The notes beneath the pieces are model-generated. The model had not been told where the DNA came from. It saw only the letters and a list, made by a program, of their open reading frames with translations, and did no database searches. A stretch of 64,000 nucleotides of DNA from assembly GCA_963971405.1 (NCBI GenBank), contig OZ020485.1, positions 50,589,469-50,653,468 on the forward strand. Direction: 5' to 3'. This document shows positions 21,518 to 33,651 of this stretch, piece by piece. The number at the start of each line of letters is the position of its first letter. Position 1 is the first letter of the stretch. This stretch comes from Psococerastis gibbosa (lineage: Eukaryota; Arthropoda; Insecta; Psocodea; Psocidae). The translations under genes were made by a program, and so were the position numbers.

Positions 21518-22550
21518 CAGGGCTGCCGTTCGGAAAATTAAAATTATACGCAATGGTCGCAATGGAAGCGAAAAAGATACGCAAAGATACGCAAGTTGCA
21601 AAAATAAAAAAAATAATGCATTATTTTTTATTTCTTGTTTTTTTTTTTATGTTTTCGTGCCCTAGTCGGTTTTATTTACTTAAAATTTTAATTTTTTACC
21701 TTCAAATTTCACACTTCCTTCTTGTTGGCAAAACTTTTTTCCCGCCAATTTTTGAAATCATTGAAATTTTCGCATGTAAACTTTTTAAACTTAAAAATTT
21801 AAATGCATGCATATGCCCAAGCTTAGCCAATTAGTGGGATCTTATACTTTGTTCCCAGTTCAATATTGGTTCCGGGCTGAGTAAAACATACTTATTTCGG
21901 ATGTGGTAAAATGTGTAGAAGAAATATATAGGTATCCTAAAACCAGAAACTATGACGCTCAGTCCGCTGATTCTTCGGATTGGCTATACCGAAACCACAA
22001 GCGAAACATGGTATGATTAGGTCTAGCCACAGAGTTTTTAGTCTTTTTTATACTTTTTTTAGACTTTTTACCATCGCGTGGCTGTAGACCGTTACCAATA
22101 TGGCGGCTAGTGTAGCCTGCCCATGATAAATACGCAATTTCGCTGGGAAAATAGTCCACATAGGCTAAGTACAGAGATTTGACCGGGTCCAGGTATCCGT
22201 TCTGCTATGCTGAAATGTGTAAGACTTCGAAATTTTTACGTTGGTACTTATCTCTGATAGTTGGCTTATGGTTAACGATTGTCCCGTTGGGGAGGGATAT
22301 TATGGGTACCGCCGTCCCAGTGTATATATTTCTATGGTTTATACCAACAAATAACTCCCGCTAATTTTCAAATGCTAAAAAAATGGATTTTTTGTTATTG
22401 AATATTTAAGATTGCTTTTTCGCATTTTCTTTTTTCAAACTATATGAAATTATACGCAAATTATACGCATTTAACATTATACGCACGACGATACGCAAGC
22501 CTTCAAATTATACGCAAAATCGTATAATTATACGGCAAACGGCAGCCCTG
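21518..22550. mobile_element. Non-autonomous hAT-type element, TSD AAGTGGCA
   Basis: Left end CAGGGCTGCCGTTCGG; right end, reverse-complemented, CAGGGCTGCCGTTTGCCG. Exact 8-bp duplications AAGTGGCA lie at 21510-21517 and 22551-22558. The heptamer ATACGCA is repeated three times near the left end (about 21547-21597) and five times near the right end (22451-22517), all in the same direction. Internal frames are not recognisable proteins. Confidence 0.92.
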
Positions 22551-22969
22551 AAGTGGCATGTTAAGGCTGAGTTTTCAATAAAAAAAATTTCAGGCATGGG
22601 CATAGAGACAAAAGCACAAGAAATATTAACACTTATAAAAGTGAAATTATAGTTAAAAATATAACGTAATTAAAATTATAAAATACATTAGCGTATAAAT
22701 TTATATAATACTGTTCAAAAATATGCTGTTTTAAATTATTTTTAAATTATGAATGTGGGTACATTTGTTATGTTGGATGTTGATGTTGGCCTGGCCGCTG
22801 GCCAAATGAATGACCTTCACGTTGGAAGGCTCGGTGCAGGTGCACCGCACCCCTTATGCCTCAAGTGACTGACCCTGACACAGGCACTAGGCAGGAGCCC
22901 CGCTATTATTTTTATTTATCATACCTTGCGTTTCAACATACAGGCCAGATTTGGCAATTTCAATTGATT

Positions 22970-23575
22970 GCTTTCCTATTTATACGTAGAATAAGGAAAG
23001 CTTTGCGATGGCCGAAATTTTAGATTCAGAGATTTCAACAGATTTACACGTTTTGAGGTTTCCAGCAGTGGCGTAACCAGGGGGGGGGGGTCAGCTGGGT
23101 CCGGACCCCTCCCCCCCAAAATTTAGCCAAACAGCAAATTTTTCACATATTTATTTTAAACGATTCCCCGGGGAGACCCCGGTCCCCTTGTTTCCAGTTC
23201 TGTTAATAAAGTTATCGTCTGCAAAATCAAAAAGTTTTTGCCCACAAACTTTTTCAGGCCTAGAGTTTAAAACATTTCCCGGGTTAGTCCCCCTTTGGCC
23301 TCCCGACCCCTCGCGGTGAGGAAATTAAGATCATGGCCATGCACTGGGGGGGGGGGGGGGGAGGAGGCGCCACATGAAACACCACCCCATTCGAAAACCT
23401 ATCGTAAACTTTATGTATTGATGTTAAATGAAAACTGGACCCCCAAAAAAAATTTCCGACGACGCCGCTGGTTCCCAGGAACCAAAGAAAAGTGGTTAGT
23501 AGAAAATGTCTGTCGGTGTGTCTGTTCATCAATTTGCGGTGAGTGATCTCGAACCGGTTCTCTTTGTCCACAGCT
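22970..23575 (+). repeat. Dispersed repeat copy, interrupted by a hAT element
   Basis: The text from TTGCTTTCCTATTTATACGT through TTACACGTTTTGAGG, then ATGTCTGTCGGTGTGTCTGT and the end ACCGGTTCTCTTT, parallels the copy at 45778-46640. The hAT at 23066-23470 splits it at the point corresponding to GAGGTCCCAGGAACC in the other copy. The family is unnamed here. Confidence 0.8.
23066..23470. mobile_element. Short hAT-type element with G-runs
   Basis: Ends CAGTGGCGTAACC (left) and, reverse-complemented, CAGCGGCGTCG (right). Flanks GTTTCCAG (23058-23065) and GTTCCCAG (23471-23478) are an 8-bp duplication with one change. The corresponding uninterrupted sequence exists near 45875. Contains G10 and G17 runs. 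Confidence 0.85.
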
Positions 23576-23797
23576 CACCAAGATGCCTTAGAGCTCCCCC
23601 GGTGGTTTTTTTTTAATATACAGGGGGCAAATTGGGGGGGGGGGTGTAAACAGGTGGCGATATAATTAATGCATAGTGCATATTATTCAGAGGCACCCCC
23701 CCCCCCCCATCAAAAGACGCAAATGGCGCCACTTTGTCTAACGAAGATTTAGACATTGGAGACTGCTGCGCCGAATAGAGAAGTTGTGATCTTCTTG

Positions 23798-23945
23798 CAA
23801 GGGTGGATCCAGCGGAAAATTTAGGGGGAGGGGTCACAAGTTTTTTTGTTGAAAAGTTGAGTTTTGTTAATTTTTTTTAATAGGTATCTTATGAATTTAC
23901 TAATTTAGGGGGTCATGACCCCCCCTCCCCGTGGATCCGCCATTG
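23798..23945. mobile_element. 148-bp hAT-type MITE
   Basis: Ends CAAGGGTGGATCC and, reverse-complemented, CAATGGCGGATCC. Flanks TCTTCTTG (23790-23797) and ACTTCTTG (23946-23953) match at 7 of 8. Confidence 0.75.
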
Positions 23946-23953
23946 ACTTCTTG

Positions 23954-25259
23954 CAGAACCACTGCCTCAGATGTCATTATTGTTGTGGAGAGTCATTGAG
24001 TCGCAATCCCGAGCAATTTTTTCAATTCCGGGATTGTGCCCGCCCGGACTCCGGAGTCGCATGACCTTGGGGAAAAGTTTATTGTACTCGTAGCCCAGGC
24101 AACGAAAAGGTATAGAGGGAGTTAATTGGAACACAATTTTTGACTTCGTAACTTAGTTAAGTAACGAGGTGAACATATCAAAAGTCCTCACTCGTAGCCC
24201 TTGGTTTTTCGCTTATATATATATATATCGCCTTGGGGATATTTCCGCTCTATACCAAATTAACGTTGATTAGATTTGCTACAAGTTATATTAAGTAAAG
24301 TTTTTCGATATCTTGCATAATTTTCGAGTTATCTGCTCGGGAAAATCAGTAATTTCGGGAAAATCCATTTCTTCCTAACCTTTTTTGAATTGTTCAACGA
24401 TGCAATCAATGTAGAACATTAAAATCCATTATATAACTTTACTGTTTGATATACTTTCGTTTCAAAGTTAAACCAATTCTAGTGTTGAGAGGGCCCAAAT
24501 ATACACCATTATGTACACATAATGAGTATTGGACGGACGTCTAGATATGACTATATCAATGATCGCCTCTTTTTTCTTGGTAATGACTTGTTACCCATTT
24601 CTTATAACACGTCTAATTTCACAATTAAAAGATATTCAATAAAAAAATGATTTATGTTATGTTTAGTAATCAGTTTTTGTTTATTTCTTTACATTTGAGA
24701 ACGCCAACATGAAAAAAACAATTAATACAAAAACGTGGGGTGAACTCAACTGGCGAAAGCGCCAAGTAACAACATCAACCAACTGACAACAAACATGGTT
24801 CCATTTTTTCAGTGCTTTGTAATTTTTAATTCCATTTCTCATTGATATGCTTAATATTTTAGTAATTAAAGGTCCGCCCACAGACAGCTCAGATATGTAA
24901 AAAAAAATTTGTCCGCTTAGTTTTTCGCGTTAATCGGTAGTTTATGGATTGTTCCCATTACAAATGTGCCGTGTCGAGCTCAATGTTGCCGGTCTCTAAG
25001 TTTTTCCGTCGGTTTACAAAATATATCTTGCACAGGTCAGTAATAATTATAAATATTATGCAACTTTGTTTATTTAGGAATATTTTCGTTTGTTCCGTTT
25101 TCTGAAGTTTATTTGAAGCGAGAAAAAAATTAATTATGACAGTCACAGTCATTATGGCAGTCACAACCAGTCACAACTCTCAACTGGGGCCCTGGGCCCA
25201 AACTGGCCTAACCGCCTAGACACAAGCGTCTATTACATATTATATTTTAACACTACTTA
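23954..25259. other. No gene recognised
   Basis: AT-rich, with a (TA)n stretch near 24214. No coding or repeat structure identified. Confidence 0.4.
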
Positions 25260-26075
25260 TTTAATTGTAAAGGAGGAAAGGAGGGGAGATTATGATGGTA
25301 ACAGGTCAATTCTGATAAATAGCTCCAGTAACCAGTGCAAAAAAGCATGGCAAATTATAAATAATGAACTCAGAAAGCCTCTGACCAAACCCAAGTCGAA
25401 GGTCGTAGAGCTTAGTTTACATGATAAAAAAAAAAATCACAGAGCCAATTGATACTGCAAATAGCTTCAACTCATTTTTTGTGAACATAGCAGAGGATCT
25501 AACCAAAGGTCTCAATAGTGACTCGTTGCCGAATTTGGGGGCTTTGCACCCCCATCACAACTTTCCATTTAATTCCTAACTCTGCTGAAGAACTTCAAAA
25601 TATAATTAATAATAAAAAGCTAAGTTTTCCTCTAGACATGATGGCATCCCCGACTTTGTAATTAAGAAAGTGTTTCCATACATTGCCAACATTACTTGCA
25701 AATTAATTAATATGTCGCTTTCCAAATTAATCTTCCCCTCTATATTGAAGGTGGCGAAGGTTACACACCTATTCAAAAAGGGTGACTCAATCAATATTGG
25801 TCATTATAGACCAATAAGTCAATTGTCAATTTTTTCTAAACTAATCGAAACTGTAGTGTTAACAGTCTACTGGCTTACCTGAGACAATATGACATTTTAA
25901 ACGAAAAGCAGCATGGCTTACTTAAGGGGAAGTGCACGGCCACAGAAATTTCACACATCCTAGATAAAATTTATAATGGTCTCGATCAAGATGAATTCGT
26001 TTCTGGTTTATTCTTAGATTTATCGAAAGCTTTTGACTGCATTGACCACTCCATGCTTCAAACTCCAAATTGATG
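25260..26075 (+). pseudogene. LINE reverse transcriptase relic
   Basis: Broken frames encode NSFNSFFVNIAEDL, then VTHLFKKGDSINIGHYRPIS (RT domain entry), LNEKQHGLLKGKCTATEI and LFLDLSKAFDCIDH (first catalytic-Asp block). The rest of the RT (PQGS, FADD) and the endonuclease are missing. The order matches jockey/CR1-type non-LTR retrotransposons. The end at about 26075 abuts an unrelated transposase fragment. Confidence 0.85.
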
Positions 26076-26139
26076 TAACGTAGGCTATTACCCTTTTGCT
26101 TATAGAACTCATTACCGGTATAGAATCAGACAAAAAGTA

Positions 26140-26600
26140 ATGGCATCGGTTGGTGAAGGAATTGAAGAAGAGGTCATTTGGAGTGATGGCCCTTCTTCAG
26201 AGATCAAAAACAAATATATGGTCAAAAATCTTCAATTGCTGTGCCAAAAATTTAAAAAGAAATTTAATTGGAAATATTTTGCAACTTCTCACGGCAAAGG
26301 TGTGGTGGGGGGAAATGCAAAGCGCTTAGTGCGCATGAAAATGATGTCGCAAGGTACTGCTATACAGTCGGCAAAAAACTTCGCCCAGATAGCGGTGCAA
26401 GTATGCCAAAGCACACATATAGTTTATGTTGCGAGCGATCACATTGAAAAAGTGATCAAGGAAGACAACCCTTGGGAAAATGTGAAAGCAATACCAGGGA
26501 TCCAGAATCTACATATTATTAATTGCAGTGAGGACAGCATTATTACAGGAAAGCGTCATGCATACCATCTAGAAGAACTTCAGTTGGTCGGACTGTGACG
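26140..26600 (+). pseudogene. 'WSDGPSS' transposase-like protein, C-terminal part
   Basis: A 152-codon open frame encodes EEVIWSDGPSSEIKNKY, WKYFATSHGKGVVGG and KRLVRMKMMS, then ends with RHAYHLEELQLVGL. These blocks follow the DFSENY block in a recurrent uncharacterised arthropod protein group, so this is the downstream half of the same protein type as 13754-14460. WSDGPSS and TSHGKG could be the second and third active-site segments of an RNase H-like fold (inference). The usual CDG after SHGKG reads VGG here, so the third acidic residue may be lost. Confidence 0.58.
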
Positions 26601-26889
26601 GGTTTTTTTTTTCCGTCCCAGTTGCTAAAATATCTGAGGAGCTCCGAATTTTAGGGTTGGAAGTTTAAATTGTTCGTCAGGTATCGTATGGTACTTAGGA
26701 GGTTAGGAGGGGAGAGTGGTGTCCAACGGAAGTCAGTTTCTTCAGTTGTAAGTTAATGTAAGGCCGATAAAGTACTGCATACATACTCTCCATATGGGAA
26801 GCTCTTTCCCAACACAGTTCACTATAGAATTATTGTTGAAATTAATTAAATACTTTTTAAAGTAATTTACTACATTTTGGTTACAGTCG

Positions 26890-27905
26890 AACCTATATCA
26901 GCACCCCAAAGGAATTCTCAAAATATTATGACAAGACAAACTTTTTGGAGTATATTGAAAATCATTTTTATCCCACATTGCAGAAAGAAGGGGTTAAATT
27001 CCCTATAATTCTTTTTATCCACGGTCAACGCTTGCCCTTGGCAATTACAAGCGAGTGAATTATGCCATGGCCTGAAAATAATTATGGTAAGTTTGTACCC
27101 AAATTCGACACATAATTTGCAGCCTGCAGATGTGAGCGTGTTTAAACCTCTTAAAGCAGGATGGACAAGAGAGGTAAAGGAATGGACATGCAACAACTTC
27201 CCACAGGAAGTTAGAAGACATACATTTCCCCAACTTCTTTCCACAGTGTTAGACAAGCTATCGAGCAAACCCATTACCAACAGTTTTAAAATATGCCGGA
27301 TCCATCCGTTCGATGCACACGCATTTGATTATTCCAAATGCATTGAAAAGAGGATTCGAAGACAAGAGTTGGTGGCACAACGGCATAAGAACGCATTTTT
27401 GAGATTCCTTGAGGATAGCATGGACTCACAATTACTGGTAGCTTTAAAAAAAAAAATGTTATCCTCGAATATGAGAGGGCGCCCCTCAAGCTGCCATGTT
27501 ATACGATCTCTGGCGCAAAAAGACTTCAGAGGGTGAAAGTAGTAGCACTACAACTGAAGAAGAGCAGCAGCAAATCGTCGCTGAAGAAACAGAAGTCACT
27601 GAAGAGCAGCAGCAAACCCGCATTGAAGATACAGTAGTAAATGAAGAGCAAAAACATCGGTACCATTACTGAAGGAAAAGCAGAAATGGAGATACATGAA
27701 GATTTCCTCAAAGAGAGTAGCATAACAGAAAGCCTGCTGAACACAAATTAAAGTGAAAAGTTTCAAACCATTCTACGCCTCCTATGGAAAATAAAAAGGC
27801 AAAAATGAAGACCAAGAGGAGGAAAAAGCAATCCCCAATCAGGTCACGAAGGTCTCAGCAGAATTCAAAAATGGCTACCCTAGAACGATTCTTAATCGAT
27901 TGAAA
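26890..27905 (+). pseudogene. pogo/jerky-type DDE transposase, C-terminal half
   Basis: FLEYIENHFYPTLQKEGVKF and PIILFIHGQRL (the catalytic D of the usual FxDGH reads H) are followed, after a frame change, by LCHGLKIIMVSLYPNSTHNL, QPADVSVFKPLKAGW and a helical segment, then a glutamine/glutamate-rich tail with more breaks and a final block ending ATLERFLID. This is the DDE_1 C-terminal region of jerky-like transposases. It is separated by 8 kb from the N-terminal copy at 17880 and need not derive from the same insertion. Confidence 0.82.
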
Positions 27906-28114
27906 TATTGCATGCTGCATGCTTTTACACGTTTTTGTTAACTTTTGTACAGTTAAATAAAATGGCGGATTGTGGTTCTCCGCAAAAAACGTAATTATAG
28001 ACATTTTATTATTATTTTATTACATATATAGATTTACCTAGTACGGCATTATGGCGAATATGCTTCTAATTGTGTAATGTGATATTTTGGGTTCATTATT
28101 TCATTTCTTTTGCA

Positions 28115-28800
28115 GGTTATCAACGGCGATTTAACATGGACAATGACAGGACAATGACAATGACAAGAGTATTAGACATCTTAGAAAACTCAGACTATGA
28201 AGGTTCAGACGACGAAAATGAACCTGAAATCGAAATGCCCGAAGTCGAAATATATAGTGATGATGATGTTGACCCAGATCAATCACAAATTGAAATTCCG
28301 GAATACGAACCTTTCATTCCTAATATGAAAAAAGATATAACATGAAATAAAGGTAAACTTATGTCTTACAATCAGAATTTTTTTCCTCAACCTCCACGCC
28401 AGAGGAAAATTTTCTACTTCTAATTGACTACTTCAATACATACAACTTAACCAGAGTTCAGGAACTTATGGCCGAAAAACGTAACATGTATGCCATCAAA
28501 AGGACGTCAAGTCATTCAAGCCAACGAACGTGGATGAAATAGAAGGACTTGATATTATCTGACATGGAGCGCTTACGAACGCATTAGGATCCTGTCCTAG
28601 GAATAGATTTATTCCGTAATACAATGCCGGTAAATCGACTGATTCAACTGAGAAACAAGCTGTATTCGGTGGATAATATGGCCAAGGAACCGGAAAGTAC
28701 GTCCAATATTTGATGCAGTAAGAAAAAGGTGCAAGGTGTTAAATGTAGTGGAAATGGTTGCCGATATGCACTTAGTGGGAAAAACGTTGCTAATAAATCA
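28115..28800 (+). pseudogene. piggyBac-type transposase relic, N-terminal half
   Basis: An acidic N-terminus (VLDILENSDYEGSDDENEPE) is typical of piggyBac-derived proteins. After several breaks come LGIDLFRNTMPVNRLIQLRN, KLYSVDN and, in another frame, RPIFDAVRKRCK, which correspond to the MSxxRF and KVRPLxD blocks. No catalytic Asp block beyond this is clear. A possible acceptor (TTTTGCAG) sits just before the methionine-containing frame. Confidence 0.6.
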
Positions 28801-30639
28801 ATAAATCCAGCCCCTTCTGTACCTCTTCCAACGTAGGCACTTTTGTAAAATTTCCCCATCCAAACACTTCCAGTTCCAAGGTTGAATCGATTGTAATAAA
28901 ATATGCGTCTAACATTTGTTCTTTAATAAAAGCGGAACAAACAGCCGAAAGTGGGACACAAAGATGTGGCGTCTAAAAAGAATGAATTTCATCTCATTAC
29001 CAATGTTAGGGACATTTCATGGCCCCCTGAACCCAAAACCACTCAACAACAGCAGTCGTTGACGGCTTTATCCTTTGCGAGATCCGAGCATACCAATATT
29101 TTCCTTGCAATCTCATCTTTATAAGCTAAACATGAGCATACAAGTAAACTCTGCATGGCAGTTATGCATGGCCGTTGCGGCACTTAAGTAAACAAGTGAT
29201 GGCGGAGAAAGGTGGCAGCCAATGTGCTAGAGAAACACGATGAAGCCTGCGTTTCCACTAATACACTATCTGACGGATTGCCAGCACTTTTGGCCAGGCG
29301 TTAGTACTGCCACTATATAAAATATAAATTTATGCTGTGTGTTAAAACTTACTGTGCATACTGTATACCGTACGTACAGTAGGTAATACAATGAGGCATG
29401 AGGCATAAATGACCAATCCAGGGGAACAAACAAACGTCCGACCGCTTCCTTGCCCATTCTAAAAAGGTCACAATTACCAATTGCAACAATTTATTGTAAA
29501 AAATTTATGAGAACAGAATTTTATCGTCAGAATGGTAGCACAAGAACCATCTCAACAAGGGACTGGACAAAAGGCGGAACAAAAGATTGACGTTAGCACT
29601 TTAAAGGCTTGTACCTCCTAAAAAAAGTGATTATATCTTATAATTTGATGTCATAGCATGATCCAAATCGGTTAAAACCAAGCTCGGTGACGACTTTTCC
29701 GTGTTTAGTTGGGAGGTAAGAAGTGCCAGAAGTGCTTCCTTACATTATAGGATTTGTGAGGAGGAAGATTATACGCAAAAGATCCGATGGATTGCAATAT
29801 ATATATATATCTTATATAACATTGCGAATGATGTAAGAATAAACATTTCTATTGTATGGTAAATAATTCATTTGAGTTTTCCTTTAACAGCGGTTATCTA
29901 GACTCATGGATTTGGTTCAAGGAGATATGGTATTACGAGCTAGCCGGAGAAATGTGAGTTTAGTTACTTCTCCTGTAAAATTGTTAGGTGAGACAAGAGA
30001 GGATAGCGAACCTCACAACAGGGAAATGGCACACTAGCGTGGTGTTAATCTCTCTGGGGAGACCAACCGGCAGGTTCGTTCCAGACATCATGTTTCCCTT
30101 AGCATTGGACATCAGGGTCAACTTCTCGAACCTAAAAATTCGAATTTATCGGGTCTGAATTTATAAAGACAGCTAATTTCGTAAATTGGTTCCCCTTGGA
30201 TGGTAATTGAACTTGAATGACAAGTTGTTAATATTATGTATATTATATTTGTACAGGTACAGTTTACACCAGTCATACATATACCAAAAAATATATATAT
30301 ATATCAAATAATGCGGTTATATACTGATATGCTCTTCCATTGCAAACGTCCGAAAATGAACAATGAAAAATGCAACATACGATAACCTATTTTAAACCTA
30401 TAAAGACTGACTCATTTTTAAAACTCAGAATTCACCATCTGCTTAGTATAGTATTTTAAAAGTTTCGATTTGATTAATTTAATGGACTTTCGAGATCAAT
30501 TTTAATGCATGGACATCTTAAAAATATATTTTGTCTTTTCGATTTTTTTTGAAATAGCAATTCTCCTTGGATCCCGAACAATGCTGCTATATTCCAATTT
30601 TGGTCTTACAAATGCCTTTTAATTGTTTATTCGCTTCTA
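28801..30639. other. No gene recognised
   Basis: Scattered stops in all frames, short (TA)n stretches near 29802 and 30290. Parts may be further decayed piggyBac or other TE sequence, but I cannot support that. Confidence 0.4.
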
Positions 30640-31500
30640 AAATATTTACAGCATCTCTTTATAAAGCCAAACATAGCATAGCACCATTCGAGATATTTGT
30701 TTCATGTTAGTGAAATTTCAGATTAGCATAAAAAAACACCTAAATCACACATTTCACTTTTTTGTCTAGCATAGTGCCGTACAACGTGTAGTCATAAAAA
30801 TTTACAATTCGCTTAGATGAGTACGACATGACATTTTTTAATATTGAACTCAAGTTTATTTCCATTAGTCCATTGATGTAAAACATCCAGATCCAACTGC
30901 AGAAGATCAGCAGTATCTATTGCGCTTTTAATTATTTTGATTAATTATAAATCATCTGCAAATAACCCTAATTTCGAATTTTTCACTTTTATAACAATGT
31001 CATTTATTACTAAGAGAAATAATAGGGGTGCCAATTGAGACCCTTGTTGAATTCCAGAATTAACAACAAAAGGCTCTGAGTTATCATAATCATAATTTAC
31101 CTATTGTCGTCTTTTGCTAATATAAGAAAACAAGTGGATCATTTTCGGTCTAAACCCAGCATGTGTTAATTTTCTGAGCAGTACATTAAAATCCCCCACA
31201 TCAAAAGCTTTTCTGAAATCTGTACAGATTACGTCCACTTGCGCAGTTTCCTTACCACTATCATACGGTTAACAAATTTATAAGGTTAGAGTTAGTTAAC
31301 TGGCAAAAACCCATACTGACATTCCGATAACGATACTTTGACGTATTCATAAATTCGTTTGAAAAGGACACCCTCAAACACGTTTCCCAAAGCACAACCC
31401 ACAGCAACAGATTTATACTCTTCCAACTGAATGGGGGTTGGATACCTTTGGAATTGGTATATCAAAGCTCATCTTCCATCTACATGGATAGGTTCCAGTA
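30640..31500 (-). pseudogene. LINE reverse transcriptase relic, minus strand
   Basis: Reading leftward: WKMSFDIPIPKVSNPHSV, a broken linker, CTDFRKAFDVGDFNVLLRKL (catalytic block, first Asp), VNSGIQQGSQLAPLLFLLVI (PQGS block with Q for P), KLGLFADDL (FADD) and LDVLHQWTNGNKLEFNIKKC (thumb). All RT blocks are in order but with several frame changes and stops. No endonuclease or ORF1 is visible. Non-LTR (jockey/CR1-type) by block style; old copy. Confidence 0.85.
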
Positions 31501-32946
31501 CCGTTAACTTACCATCAAGTTCGACGATTCTTAAATTACTCGGCTAAATTGCAAGTAAAGCAAAATAAAATAAAAATAGTGGCGCAGTCATGGCCATCGT
31601 CCGCTAAGTATACATAAAACTACAGCCGCTGAATTGATGTTCATGCAGTGGAACATAACTTATCCTATAACAGCATGTCCGAACTGTTCCATTAAAATTA
31701 ACAAAGCACTGTTTGCTGACGTACGAGGCATTACTGAGATCCAATGTGATGTTTTAGGACCAGGAAATAAGTAGATAGGATGGAAATTTGCAGTCAAATT
31801 TCAATTATGTTTTTAATTATTCCATTTTCCACACAGGCTAGGAGTCCACAAAAAAACCTAGTTTAGTTAGGGGTCCGCAGTAAAGTTTGAAAACCTCCAA
31901 TATTATTCCGTGTTTGGTTAGATGGTTCACTATGTGCAGATACGGACAGTAATAGCTGTCATTTAAGTATAACTAAATTTAATTCACTTTCGATTCAATG
32001 GGGGCCACTATCATGAATTGATCCAGCAACACGGATGAAATAGGGATTGCAAGCAATTAGTCGTTTATAGTACAGAATGCAATCTATCGATGAAACCCAT
32101 TTCTATTGAAGTGAAGGTCTCAAAGAACGGTTCACTAGCTTCCAGTTCATGGAACGCTATCTGGCCTTAGGAATGAACAAATGGGAATTTACAGGCTAAA
32201 AGAATTCTAACTTTTCTTGGAAAGCTATGCTTCAATGTAAAACAACCAATGGTTCGAAGAATCAGCTCACTTGCAATCCCCACACTACGCCTGTGAATTG
32301 TGATAATGCATGCAAAACAGCCATGAGGTTCCATCCAACAAATTACAAAGAAAACAAAACTTACAACTAAAAGACTTACAGATACAGGTAGCCAATGATG
32401 ATGCAGTTCCACGAAGCGCGTAGTCTCGGCGCGTGCTCCAACAGAAGACAGCATACAGGTAACGTAGTATACAGTCCAGAAACATTTCTGGAAAAGATAA
32501 AACAGTTAACTCTTAACAAGACTCAAAACGGTGATACGGAAGAGATAACACAGAAACATTTCCTTCTCGAAGCACGGCTTCATAACGAGCATAGAGATAT
32601 TAATGTGATGTCGTCCCAGAAATGCTTCATTGTATATATAGCATTATGTGGCTACCACTAATAACGCTGGGTTACAGCTTTTGAAGGCGTGAATACAAGG
32701 TTAGGGTTAGGTTCCAAAACTGGCCAACGGTGTTAGTGAATGCCAAATACTACACATCAACATCAACAGAAACATTCCTTCCAATTAACGCATACGCCCT
32801 TGGCATTTCAGCCACTAGGCGCCGCGCTGACCGGCAATAGCAAATAAGTAAACGTGTATTCGAACATAAAACAATTAACTAAACTTACACATTATTAACA
32901 TAGTCTAAGTCTAATATAATAACGAAGGCTTTCACGGCCGAAGTCC
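31501..32946. other. No gene recognised
   Basis: No recognisable protein, although a minus-strand frame of 95 codons (32167-32454) is open. Contains the short text GAAGGCTTTCACGGCCGAAG just before the next inverted repeat. Confidence 0.4.
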
Positions 32947-33117
32947 AATAAGGGGACAGAAGAATCCGGGCTAATAGGCCGTGGTCGATTTGAAAGTAAC
33001 CTTTCAAACGTTTCGTCAACAACTGCGGTCGACATCTTCAGTGGCACTACGTACACATACACTTGTAAGGTTGTATCGACCACGGCCTCTTAACCCGGAT
33101 TCTTCTGTCCCCTTATT
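32947..33117. mobile_element. Short palindromic element (MITE-like), 42-bp arms
   Basis: Arm AATAAGGGGACAGAAGAATC... (32947-32988) is mirrored at 33076-33117 with a few changes. The middle is also roughly palindromic around CGTTTCGTCAACAACTG. No clear target duplication was found. Confidence 0.75.
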
Positions 33118-33336
33118 AGTCTTGTCCGCTATTTCAAATAAGGATTCCACCTCTTCCCGTCTCATCAGCCATTTCCGGATATATCATGACATATCACACA
33201 TACTTTACGTATGATTGACATTTCATGGGAAATTTGGCTTTCTAGGAAAAAAATGTCTGGAAGGGTGTCCGGTCGTATCTTATCTTTTTACTCACCGAAA
33301 GGGTTGTCACATTCAATGAACAGATTGCGCTCCCTC

Positions 33337-33645
33337 CTACTCAGTCTTCATCCGTTTGCTCATCACGAGCTCGCTCTCTTGCGAATTTGAATCCTCGGAG
33401 AACGGAAGCGTCGCCGAAAACTCAGTGGGTCCCTGCGAGTCACTCATCACGGAGAAACACGTATTCGAGTCCTCTAGTCCGAAATTCGAGCTGGACGAGT
33501 CTAGTGCGGGCTTGCGGGTGTGAACATTTTCCTTGTTGACATCACGCAACACCGGCTTCTTCTTGTGGTCCGAAATTGGTACCCATTTGAAGATTTTCAT
33601 GGTCGTCTCGCCGACTGTCACCCATTTCTTCTCCCATCGTCGCAC
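33337..33645 (-). CDS. BCL7: BCL7 family protein, exon 2 (last coding exon)
   Basis: BCL7 proteins are small accessory subunits of SWI/SNF (BAF) chromatin remodellers in the nucleus. This exon starts after a 3' splice site (TAAAG|GTGCG; AG at 33646-33647) and reads [20 protein letters not shown], the diagnostic BCL7 signature, followed by [10 protein letters not shown], then a serine/acidic low-complexity tail ending SKRMKTE and a TAG at 33337-33339. It joins in phase 0 to exon 1 at 39585-39662, giving 26 + 103 - 1 = 128 residues, in the range of invertebrate BCL7 proteins. The signature-plus-disordered-tail architecture is typical. The intron between the exons carries a nearly intact CR1-type LINE in the opposite orientation. 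Confidence 0.92.
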   Translation of the reverse strand: MRRWEKKWVTVGETTMKIFKWVPISDHKKKPVLRDVNKENVHTRKPALDSSSSNFGLEDSNTCFSVMSDSQGPTEFSATLPFSEDSNSQESELVMSKRMKTE

Positions 33646-33651
33646 CTTTAA

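Noticed and set aside
32167-32485. Overlapping minus-strand frames (95 and 66 codons) as a small membrane protein gene
   Set aside because: Hydrophobic stretches exist, but there is no conserved motif, and two frames overlap, as expected by chance.
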